Positions 40,240 through 51,101 of a stretch of DNA of 64,000 nt are shown here, piece by piece; within the stretch, counting starts at the first letter, position 1, and every line of letters begins with the position of its first letter. The notes under the pieces were generated by a model. It saw nothing but the letters and a program-made list of their open reading frames with translations. It made no database searches and was not told the origin of the DNA. The position numbers and the translations under genes are program-made. The stretch covers positions 15,307,971 through 15,371,970 of the forward strand of contig OZ038321.1 of the NCBI GenBank assembly GCA_964035795.1, read 5' to 3'. Origin of the DNA: Pterobdella sp. o SKG-2022. Lineage: Eukaryota; Annelida; Clitellata; Hirudinida; Piscicolidae.

Positions 40240-41345
40240 CAATCAATCAATCAGTTATTCTGCCATCGGCAGGCTCCTCAAATCAGGCGCTTCCATCTTC
40301 TTCTATCTTCAGTCTATCTCTTCACTGCTCTAAAACCTTCTTCCAACATGTCATCCAGCATTTTCCTCCTCATTCTTCCTCTTGGTCATTTTTCTTCTAT
40401 CAGTCCTTTTGAGGCAATTTTCAGCAAACTTTCGTGATGCAGAATATGGCCTATCCATCTGGGTTTTCTTCTTTTTATATGCGCCATCAATTCTCTGCTT
40501 TCATTAACCCGACTTAAGACTTCATTGCTTGTCGGTCTACTTCACTTTCTCCATTTTCTTCCAGACCCACATTTCTATAGCTTCCAATCTTTTCTTGTCT
40601 GCCTTGTTAATGGTCCACGTTTCTGCTGCATACGTCGCCACACTCCACACCAGGGTATTGACCAGCTTCTTGGTCGCTTGTCTGAGCCCACCTGTAAGAA
40701 TTGGTTTAAGGTGAGTGTATACATTTTCAGCTATTCCAATCCGTACCCTAGAGTCTTTTTCGGTGTAAAAATTTTTTGAAAGTTAGCTCTCCAGGTACTT
40801 AAAGTCTTTAACTTGCTCAAGTGCGACTCCGTCAAGGGTTATACTGACCACGTCAGGTTTTCTTCCAAACTTTATGGTTTTGGTTTTTTGGCTATTTATT
40901 TTCATTTCATAGCTTTTAACCACTTTGTTCGCTTTTTTCCATGATATTCTGTAGTCTTTTTTCTGTTCCAGCTACCATGGCTTGGTCATCTGCAAACTTT
41001 ACTGCTTTGATCAGTACCCCCCTACTTTGACCCTTCTCTCCAGTGAGTGCAGAGCTTTCTTCATCATTGCTTTTGCATAATTGTTGAACAGCACAGGTGA
41101 GATAAGACATCCTTGTCTTACGCCTTTTCTTATCAAGTAAGGCTCAGTTACTTCTGAATTAATTCTCACCACTGCGGTCTGTTCCATATAAAGTTCTGCA
41201 ATCAACCCCAGTTTCTTCTAATATCATCATTAGTTTCTTCCAGTTAACACGCTCAAATGCTTTCTCATAATCTACAAAGCAATCGTTAATTCCCATTATT
41301 TCGCAGTGGCAGTTTTGAAATAGTTCATAGCAGTATTGCAAATAT
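40240..41345 (-). pseudogene. LINE (non-LTR) reverse transcriptase fragment, frameshifted
   Basis: On the minus strand, conserved reverse-transcriptase blocks appear in the right order but in different frames. VDYEKAFERVNW lies near 41250, KGVRQGCLISPVLFN near 41110, and KFADDQAMVAG with the catalytic DD near 41000. Downstream (about 40690-40525) is a YAAETWTINKADKKRLEA segment typical of the C-terminal part of such elements, then a 3' end with a CTGCCGATGGCAG hairpin and a TTGA/ATTG tail near 40240. At least two frameshifts and a missing 5' half mean it cannot encode an active protein. I cannot assign the clade. Confidence 0.9.
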
Positions 41346-43275
41346 TATGGTATAACAATGACAAAGGTTTTTTGATATTTTAAGCATGAATTTCAAATTG
41401 CTAGTGAATACTAAACTATTTTCATAATAAAAACTTCAAACAAGAAAATTAGGCCAATCAATGTGTTTCGAATAAAAAAACCAAAAAAGAACTCATTTGA
41501 GGAAGTAAAAATTATTTGTCCTTGAAAAAACTACTGAAAAATTCGATCGGAAGAGTCTTCTAAGATGATTCATGCAAAGTTTGGATAATATAAAAGTTCG
41601 AGCTTTTCTCAATTCTATATATCATTTTTACTATTAGTTCTAGTTGTTTTCCGATAAATATTTTTGTGAAATATCTCGAAGCTATTTCACAAGCAATAAA
41701 AGCTTCGAGCCCTTCTGGGCGTGTTTCACCGAGCTTTGGAAACTTCCCAATTTAATCGAAAATGCAGTATTTATAAATAAATATTGTATAAAACAGTACT
41801 TTCATTATTAAAAGACTTATTTAGTAATTTTAACAACGTTGAAAATGCATGCGTTGTGAGTAGCAATACATTTTCAACTGTTTTTATGGTGGCTATTTAT
41901 TGAAATATATAATTTGAATTAATTGAAAACTACACTAAAAAATGAAAATTTAATAAATTTTGGTCATTACTTTGTAACAATGTGAGTTAGTAGGATTTCA
42001 AATGACTTCTTGCAATTTAATCCGTTCGAGAGTTTCATATTCAATGAAACTTTCAAAAAGTACTTTTTTTTTGAATTTTAATAAAAAATTATTCCCATAA
42101 AAATGTAAATAATAAAAAAAATTACGTCGTCAAAATTTTGTAGTTTTTAACAAAAATTATAAAAATGATATGATTCTATTAAAATATTAATAAAGATTTT
42201 GCTTTGAAAAATACTCCAATTTTTTTTAGGTTTAGAAAAAGTTTATTTTATATTTGAGTGAAGCATTCATCTAAACATTACTTGCTAGACCTACTTTTTT
42301 CATTCGGTAATTTTGGCTTTTAAATAAGAAGTTCTAAAATGCTTGGGTTTTTATTATGCTTGAAACATAGATAACTTAAAGTTACACGTTTCAAATTTTA
42401 CCTAAATTGGTTTTTTTAAAAACCTTCAAATATGTTTGTTAAAGCTCAGTTCATTTCCCTGAATTACTTTTTAAAATGTTTTCTAAACTAATGATAAACT
42501 GCCTATAAAAAATTTTTTTAGTAATATCCATAGTGAAAGAAGTAGTTACGATTTAATTTTTTTGCTAGCGTTTTATCATAAGGCTAAACTTATCGAAATT
42601 TATAGCTTTTGATTTTCGATAAGTGTATTTAACTTTTTCTTTTTTGATGTTTTTTGGTGTAAATGCAAAAAAATTATTTATTAAAAATTAAAGTTTACTT
42701 TAATTCAATGAATCGAAGGAAGTTTAGCATATATTACTTTTGCTCAACTACATGCAATCCCTCATCAAAGATACTTTAAATACTTGGAAATTCTAGATTT
42801 TTAAACCATCATATGAAATAACAGCATTTCAAAATTTAATTTCAAAATAGATGACTAAAAATTTTTAAGAACATTGTTTCATTAAAGCACTTTAAATTTA
42901 TATCACCTTTTAATATAGATGCCAAAAAATACTAAACAAAAATTGATATTTTCACTTCTTGATGTATGTTTCAGTGTTTAGTAGACTTGTGAACCATGTA
43001 TTTTGCATGCTTTTTTCCGTGTTCAATGCCGTATTTGAAGAAATGAACAATTTCCTTGAATTTAAATTTAGGTTCTCAGTTTCAGTTACAGTTTGTTGTG
43101 TATTTTAAAAAAATCTTCAAAATGATAAATGAAAAATACAAAATTCTTTTCATAACTTTCAATTCTACTTGAAAAAAACATTTAGCTTTAAAAAATTCAT
43201 TTCAAAATGAAACAAAAATATAGAAACTTGAAAATCGTTTTGTGTTGTATGATAAAAGCTTTTTGAGCCGTTAAA
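41346..43275. other. AT-rich sequence, no gene seen
   Basis: A small GC-rich patch at about 41700-41755 (CTTCTGGGCGTGTTTCACCG) weakly resembles the island at 27.9 kb. Confidence 0.5.
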
Positions 43276-43406
43276 TTATTCACTAACAAACTTTGTACTG
43301 TGGTTGTATGCCAGCTGGTAAAATAATGTATTCTGTCTCCACTGAGTGCTCATATCACAATGCTTGACGTAGAACGCAATGCCTGAATCCTTTTGACTGT
43401 ATTCGG
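43276..43406 (-). CDS. candidate minus-strand exon, possibly terminal
   Basis: A textbook acceptor on the minus strand (poly-T then ACAG, AG at 43407-43408) opens a frame of 43 codons ending in TAA at 43276-43278. The peptide has normal-looking composition (YSQKDSGIAFYVKHCDMSTQ in its first half) and is GC-richer than its flanks. A strong minus-strand donor GTAAGT at 43998-43993 upstream suggests intron 43407-43998. However, the phase of the sequence before that donor does not give an open frame into this exon, so the structure is unresolved. Confidence 0.42.
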
Positions 43407-44083
43407 CTGTAAAAAAAATTTCTTAAATTTATGAAAATGTTCTTAAAAAAATCGAAAATTCTTTTAAAAATATTATGATATTCTGAAACTGAAAAGTTTT
43501 TACATCTATAATTTTTTCATTCATAAAAGTTTATTTGACTTACTTTTAATAAAAATTTACAAATGTGTTCTGGAGATTTTGAACAGCTTAGCTTTAATTC
43601 TCAGAAAGCTTTTGTGTGAATTTTGAATAACATTTTGAAAACCAAAAATTGTAAAAACTTTTTGAAAGTTTATTTGGTGTCAGTTGATTTGGAAATTATA
43701 CACAAAATTGTATTTTGAAAATAATTGAACAAGAAAAATCATGAAATATTCAGTGGTGTAAGAACATTCAAATTTGAATGTCTTTCCAAGTAGTTTCATT
43801 ATAGTTGAGCCATTTGAACTTAAATATTTTTTCTTAATTTTGTTCACATATGTTTATATTATCTCAATTAAAATAAAAATTTTAAATAAATTTTGAAACG
43901 TCGAAAAAGACAAATTTAGCTAATATAGAAATGAGTAGTTTGAATAAACACCCAAACCCATAGACAGAAAAAATAGAAAGAGTGATGTAACCACTTACCG
44001 TGTCACATTTTTTCTTGCTTTTTTTGAACTTTATTTAAATGTTTGCTCTGAATTTCATGAACTGATTACCACAAAGTTTTGAT

Positions 44084-44275
44084 TTATTCTAATACATAAT
44101 CTCTAACATTTTTGAGCTTTAATTGTGGTACGAAAAGTTTAAATGTTCCCAAGCTTTTTTTAAAGATTTTTTTCCTAGTTTTTCCCAGCCACCTATTCAT
44201 TTTCTTTCTCATTAACCTTTTCTTGTTTCTTCTATTTGTGTAGAATTGATTAAATTTTGAGTCCAGTAATTTCAA
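44084..44275 (-). CDS. candidate basic minus-strand exon
   Basis: 63 open codons after TTTTCATAG (AG at 44276-44277), very Lys/Arg-rich (RRNKKRLMRKKMNRW). It sits just upstream of the GTAAGT donor at 43998, but its own stop comes first. It may be coding with an unseen donor, or chance. Confidence 0.25.
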   Translation of the reverse strand: MKLLDSKFNQFYTNRRNKKRLMRKKMNRWLGKTRKKIFKKSLGTFKLFVPQLKLKNVRDYVLE

Positions 44276-45395
44276 CTATGAAAACATAAGGGTCAAAATT
44301 TTTAAAATGTTTCCAATAATTTTATTCACTTAGTTTTTTTTAAGTTTGAAATTTAGCTTTTTTTTGTATTTGCTTTTAAAACATTAAGAATCTGAATAAA
44401 AATACACATACATTTATTTCAACTAATGACTCGAAGTATAAATAACTGTGTCTAAATTGATAAAAAACTTCATTTTAACATGTTTTTAATATTTGGAAAA
44501 GAGAGCTTTGAAAGGAGGGTGATATATAAGACACGTGTAGCAGGCGTATTCCCTAACATTTTTCCAAACCATTATGTCTAACATCGAATGTTAATTTTGT
44601 TTACTTTTTCTCAATTCACATTACGCTTTAATATTGTTTTCATTCACAATAACACTTTGGTGATCGTTTGAGTAGGGTTTGGTCTGGCGTTGTGGTTCTA
44701 ATCTGTTGACGTTTTATTGATCATGAGTGGAAAACTCAAAAGAAAATTGAAATTGATTGTTCATTTTTTAGTAAAATCTTTTGTAAGTTTGAATTGAATT
44801 TTTCACTTTCTGCTGTTTAAGGTGAGTGAAAGAATTATGTCATTCTGCTGAGATTTCAAATTTAAAATGTCACTTACAAGATCCTTTTGAACTACTAAAT
44901 CTTTTTTGAAGTTATTTTAAAAACTCTTTTTGAAGAGAATCTTTTCAAAAAGTTGACCAGCATAAAGAATTTCGAAAGCAATAATAATATTTCAAAATAG
45001 TTTTTTTTTCATAAAAATATTTTGAAAAATGAAATTTTATTCTGAGGTTAGTATTTCAAACCTTTTAATGAGACTTTCGTAAAGATATTTACGTGAGTGT
45101 GGTGTGAAGAACTTAACGATTAGAAATCGTACAAATATAAAAATTCAAAAAAACTTCTGGAAAAGTTTTATGTAATTTAAATAAAACTTTTTCTGGCCAA
45201 GAAAATGTCAGGTTTAATTATGTTTAAGTTATTTTTGAGTCCTGATTTTCTTTTAAATTTGTCTATTGACACTCATTAAGCTACGCCTTGTTAATGTTTC
45301 AGAAATTCTTTCAGAAAAACTATTACTTTTTTAAAGTTTCTTATTGTTTTATGGATTATTTAAAATTTATTAATCTTTTTTAGCCAAAGTAAATA

Positions 45396-45528
45396 CTGCA
45401 AATTAGTTGAACACAACAGGTAATTTTGTTAGTTACAAAGCTTTTCGTTAACAAAGTAACATTATCAAGTACGTTAAAATTCTAAAAAAGACTTAATAAA
45501 ACTACCTGTGAGTTCAAATAATTTGCAG
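45396..45528. mobile_element. MITE-like element with TA flanks
   Basis: 133 bp bounded by imperfect terminal inverted repeats of about 36 bp: the left starts CTGCAAATTA and the right ends ATTTGCAG. It is flanked on both sides by TA (45394-45395 and 45529-45530), the target duplication of Tc1/mariner-type elements. No coding capacity. Part of its interior recurs in inverted orientation at 45845-45898. Confidence 0.75.
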
Positions 45529-45844
45529 TAATTGTTTATAGATTTCATTTAGACAGTAACCTTAGGGTTTTTAACAAACACACATAAAACATAATAATTA
45601 TCTCAAATCTATAATATAATCAATATAAAAATGAATTTAATTAACTAAGCAATATCCAAATAACAATAGTTTCATTCAATATATTTCATTATCAAATTTT
45701 ATACTTCATAATTCAGCATCATTTAAATTTTTTTAATATATTGAAACTTTAACTTTTTGTTCTTCATGAGTATGATCAATGCCATTTTTATCTCATCTCT
45801 ATTTTCTCTTAAAGCACTAATAAACTTCTTTAGCCAAAGTAAAA

Positions 45845-45898
45845 TACTTGATAATGTTATTTTGTCAACGAAAGGCTTTGTACTTAATAAAATTACCT
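45845..45898. repeat. inverted relative of the MITE interior
   Basis: Matches the reverse complement of about 45424-45477 at 48 of 54 positions by eye, starting TACTTGATAATGTTA. A 14-mer, TTAGCCAAAGTAAA, also occurs in direct orientation just left of both segments (near 45380 and 45832). Open frames on both strands here are repeat sequence. Confidence 0.8.
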
Positions 45899-45929
45899 TT
45901 AGTGTCTGAAAGCACTGTTTACGCATCTT

Positions 45930-48690
45930 CATTTTTTGTTTTTCAACTTTATAATCAATTCAAAACGTATCGTGAGTTTTGCACATTCAATCATAATTTT
46001 GAAATGCTTTTTAATTCAACTAAAATTTCATAAAAATTTTTGACTTTCTGTCAAAAATTTCCAAAGTATATTTTCCTTATTAAAAACTGAAATTTTGTTT
46101 GAATCTTTTTCACTTTTTAAATCACTTTAACGATTTGAATAAAGACTTATAAGCTTTTTTAGCATTAATTTTTTTTACATTTGTGTAAAATTTTGATTCA
46201 ATCAGTCCACGCATGGTAGAATTTTAATTAAAAAATTTTAATTATTAATGTGAATTTCATTTTTTTGAAACATCAAACAAGTTGAATGATTTTTTTTATT
46301 TAGGGGGAAAGTTAGTTTTAAAGAATTGTTGTTCCCACATCAAATACGTTAGACTTCAAATGTAGAAAACCTTCAGGCATTTCAAAGATTCTCACAATGT
46401 GTATAATTTTATTTTTAAAAATTTAAAGCTGTTGAAAAAATAAAATCAAAAAGTTTCTATGTTTTTCATCCAATGAGATACACTTTCCGAATCAATTTAT
46501 TATTGAGAGTCCAATAAATATTGTAAAATATTTGACTAACATTAAGGGAACAATGCCAGCAATAAAACTTTGTTTAAAAAGAAATAATGAGAATTGGAAA
46601 ATAAAATAAATAAAGCAAAGAAAAGAATAATATTGTTATCTATAATAAATTAATAATGTAGCCATTATGCAAATCCGAAAGCTTTCAAGCGGCACTGTTA
46701 ACAGAATTACTTCGGCGTTGTCAATCGATCTGCGAAAAAACAGAATGCTAAAAATACTATTTGCGTATTATGTTCTTATGAATTTAAAATGAAGAAAATA
46801 TAATTGGAAATTCTTTAATGCAAATTGAGTTTTCAGGGCTTTTGTAAATGTACCTTTTGCATTTTGAAATTATTATGGAGGCATGAAAAAGTATAAGATT
46901 TTGAAAGCTTATGCAAGTAGGTTAAAATGGGGGAAAGTTGTCATAATTACTTGGACGCTAAAAACAAATGTCATATTAAATGTTGTTTTGTTACATTCAA
47001 AATACTTTGCTTCTCCAGAAGTTCAATTTGAAGCTATTCTCTCATTTTGTCGTAATAATCTGCTTAATGAGGCTTTGTGTACTAAAGCGTTTGAATTATT
47101 TAGTTTTTAAGATAATTTTTGCGTAACTTTTGAATTTTTTATTTATTTTTTTGAATCTGACACCTGCATTCAAAACGGGGGTCAATTACTTCAAATCGAT
47201 AATATTTCCTGTATCGTCTGATTTTTCCTCATTCAAACCAAAAGTTTATTCAGATTCGCATGTGACTGACGATTTTATAGAAAGAATACTAATTTCAAAA
47301 GTAAATAGCAGCCAGGCTCAATTGAATTTATTTTTTTATTCAAATTAAGCTTTCAAAACATTTATTTTTGTCATAAGTTCAAATGCTGTGTAAGGTGGTT
47401 TGGAAAGACTTCATTTTGATAGTTCCACCAAATAGCTTCCAAAAAAACAGAAAGTACAATACTTACAAGGATTCACTTTTAAACAAGTTTTGGCTTAGTA
47501 GATTATTTGAAAAGCATATTTACCGGCTTAAACTTTTTGATATAGAAAATGGTTTCAACTTTTGAGACGCTTGTTGAATGAAAGGATTTATTAGGGAACA
47601 ATAAATATTGATCAGTCATTTTCAAAACTATTTCATATAACGTGAAAGAGACTCAGTATTTTGATGCGATTTTGCACACACTTTATGCCGAGAACGATGA
47701 GAGATTTAAATCGTACTTCAAAAAAACATAGAAGTTTATATATGAAAATTTTATAACCAATTAATTGAATTACGTCTTATTACAAAAAGCTTTAATTTAA
47801 AGTCAGTTTTAAATAATACTTCTAATGATTGTACTCGTTAAAAATTCTATTTATCTTTAATTTTAAGTGTGACTCAGTCTTCTAGTGTTGAAAAAAATCT
47901 CAAAAACCATTAATTTTGATTCCAGACATGTTTCAAGCTATGTTTTAAGCAGATATTTTAATCAATAAGCTTTCAACTAAATTTTAAATATTAATGATGA
48001 AAAAGTCAAGTGTTTTTAAGCATATGCAATCACACATTAAAATAACTCATTTTGAAACTAAGGTTACAATTGAAATTAGGATATATATAAAACACTTGAA
48101 TAAATGAAGGAATCAAAGTAAAAATCATGCTTTTAAATAATTCAAACTGATTTTGAAACTGTAAAGTAGAAATGTACAAAATACATTCTGAAATGAAAAA
48201 ATATTTTAAAATTTTGTTCAAAAACCGAATTAATTGGGTGATTAAAGTGTCAAGTAAAATCAAAAAATATAAAATCAATGATGAGATCAAGATTAATGGA
48301 ATGCTTGAATATTGGCATATATCTATCCACTGAATTAGAAGTGAAAAATACTGAATAAAAAATTGTCAAACTAAGAACTTCAAAGGCTAATACTTGCATT
48401 AACAAATTTGAATTTTATCCAAGTTGTTAAATGCAGATTGGGTCTTCAAAATTATAAATTTTTGAGATATCAAAGTAACTAGACGAAAAAAAATGTTACA
48501 AGTAATATTCATATTTCTCTATAGGTTTTGTGGGATTTTTAAACTGTTCACTTATAAGCAATTCTCAAAGGTGGCTTTTATGCCTTTTTTGAAATTTTTT
48601 TTTGTTTTTATTCTTTTTTATAAAATGAAAACTCACTTTCTTCACATTGTCATACATCTGATCTGTAATCACTTTTCAACTCTCTCTCAG
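45930..48690. other. AT-rich sequence, no gene established
   Basis: Open frames at 46883-47110, 47130-47348 and 47383-47565 have no convincing splice context or family signature. Confidence 0.45.
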
Positions 48691-48780
48691 CCAACTCCAA
48701 CTTCGAGACATTTCACAAAAAAAGAAGTTAAATTTGTAATTAATTTCAGATTTCATTTTTTTAGCTTGATTCTCATACAG

Positions 48781-48870
48781 GCACTTCGCGATCAGGCAAG
48801 AGTATTGAATAGCGAGCCTATAGTTCTTGAGCCAATCATAGAATTTCAAAAAAATTGTGAAAAGTACTGA
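48781..48870 (+). CDS. candidate terminal exon of an unidentified gene
   Basis: After TCTCATACAG, 29 codons and a TGA, GC-richer than flanks, beginning ALRDQARVLNSEPIVLEP. A preceding small segment (48701-48735 region) after CTCTCTCTCAG could be another exon. No family recognised. Confidence 0.28.
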   Translation, partial: ALRDQARVLNSEPIVLEPIIEFQKNCEKY

Positions 48871-49834
48871 TATAATCATTTTTTAGCACTTTTATGAAAA
48901 AAAACTAACATTTATCAACTAACAAAGCTTTATGTACAATTCATTAATATTTAAACATTATGATACATGAAAATTGATTTGCATACATTTGGATTGACTT
49001 ATCAGGGTTGAAAATCCATATTTGAGGTTTTTTGAATAGATTTTAAATAAAAAAATATTCATTGTGCATAATTTTAATTCTAAAAATAAATAATAAATAC
49101 TAACAAAATGCTAACAAAGCATATGATTGGTGCATAGCTGATTGGCTAATCTTAAAGCAATGCTTCGCAACTTGGAACTTCTTTAGATTCTCATTCGGGA
49201 ATAAAACCTTGAATTGACAAAAGAGAAGGAAATTTTAGCATTGTATGGAAAAAAAGGATTATTTATTTCAAAAGCTGTTGTCTAAGTAACAATCAAAAAT
49301 TTTTTGATTTTTAAAAAATGTTACCTCACTTTTATCGACATCTCATCTTTGGAGTACACTCAAAAGTTGACGTTTTAAAGCTGAAAAATACAAAAAAATG
49401 ACTAACATAAATTTCTATTACAATGCACACATTTATTTTAATAAACACAATTTACACGAGTGTACATTCATTTTTTATAACATTTACCCAACCATAATAC
49501 AAATCTTAAGAGCTGCGACATCATAAGCACGTATGAACAGGAACAATAAATTGAATATACGGCGTGTCAAAAGCATAAAAGAAAGCACGAAGCTCTTGAA
49601 AGTTGATGCTTGATGATTATTTTTTTGATTTTACTTTTAGTGTTTTGAAAATGTTGAAATTTTATTAAACTTTTATTTACTTTTAAAATTTTACTTTTAA
49701 ATTCATTTTCAAAATCAATTTAAAATGTTTTTAAACTGAAATATTTTTCAAAACATTTATAAATGTTTTTTTTTGATGACAAGTTTCTTTCAACTCATAT
49801 ATTTCAAATAATTAATCGTTCAACTACTTTTCAG
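48871..49834. other. AT-rich sequence upstream of the protocadherin gene
   Basis: Probably holds the promoter, or an intron behind a 5' UTR exon, because an acceptor precedes the start-codon exon. No promoter element can be singled out. Confidence 0.45.
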
Positions 49835-51101
49835 ACCTTCCTCTTGGGATAAACTTCTGCAAATGAAACAGCCTACACCCGCACTGATTTTCATTTTTTT
49901 AGTCTTGTATTTCTTAGCTTCTCATTTCAAGTTAAAACGGGGCTGTGTTAGCCATTCAATCCAATCTCATTTCTATTATTTGTTTTGGTCTTTTTCCACT
50001 ACTTTTGCTTCGTCGTCATCACTACTTTTACTTTCAAAACCACAAACTTACCTCAACATAAAAAATGACTCAAATGGTCAACTATCAATTTCTTCAATCA
50101 GTTTCAAAATTTTTGAAGAAGAAGCAATTGGTCATGTAGTGGGAGACTTGGCGGTTACGTTAGCGAGTTCACGAAACATTCATAACGTCACTTTTTCTAT
50201 TCTAAGACAGTCTTACAAAGGAGATATGTTGTTTCATATTGATCGAATTAGTGGCCAAATAAAGACCGAAAATAAAGTTGATAGAGAAATTGTGTGTGCT
50301 CCTCCATTTGTTCCAACCAGTATTTTACTTCATTCATCTAACGTTTCCAATCATTTGAATTCTCAATTTTCATCAATTTCATCTCATTATCCAACTTTAT
50401 ATACGTCTACACTGTCTCACAATTCGGAATTAAAAAGAAAATTTGTTTTAAAAAAAAAAAGGCACGTTTATGGAAAAGTTATATTTGGCAAACAAATTTT
50501 TAGAAAATATCGTAAAAATAAAATTAAAAGAGCTCGTTTATATAAGATTTTTCTTAAGAATTTGAAAAAGAATTTAAGTTTTGATTTTAATAAAAAATTA
50601 ATGGAAGTAAAAAACAATTGTAATTTTAGTTCAAAACATAAAAACCATACTTTCCTTTATAATTCATACTGTATAAACACTGAGCTCCAACACGTTCAAA
50701 AATCCCATAACACAAAACTCAAACGACAAAAACGTTATAATAACTTGAACGATGAAAAAAAATGCATGGTTACATTATCTGTAGCTATGAAGAAAGGAAA
50801 AGATACGAAAATATTGAATGTGAAAATAGAAATTCAAGATATTAACGATCATTCTCCATTCTTTCTCAACAACACCATTTCACTTGAAGTGTCTGAATCA
50901 GTGCAAGTACATCACTATCTACTTCTTCCTCCTGTGTACGATCTTGATGCTGGCCTCAATGGTGAAGTGCACATAATGATAGATCAAAAAATTCCAACTT
51001 TCCAAGTTGTTCACACAAAAAAGCAAGATAACTCAGTACAAGTAAAGCTTATTATATTGGAGAAGTTAGACAGAGAAAAAATTGATTCGTATGCTTTCAA
51101 A
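49835..51101 (+). CDS. protocadherin exon 1: signal peptide, EC1 with large insert, EC2 start
   Basis: The exon follows CTTTTCAG (AG at 49833-49834) and has 28 nt of leader before ATG 49863, so a 5' UTR exon probably lies upstream. Residues 1-20 form a signal peptide. EC1 starts near residue 62 and contains FHIDRISGQIKT and VDRE before Cys145. Residues 146-300 are a Lys/Arg-rich insert, and EC1 resumes at Cys301 through DINDHSPFF. EC2 runs to LDREKIDSYAFK at a phase 0 donor (51102). Confidence 0.92.

Noticed and set aside
40194..40779. Open frames on the + strand over the LINE
   Set aside because: Antisense shadows of the reverse-transcriptase fragment, which reads correctly only on the minus strand.
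45723..46033. Overlapping frames on both strands near 45.8 kb
   Set aside because: They fall on the inverted MITE-related repeat and have no splice or family support.
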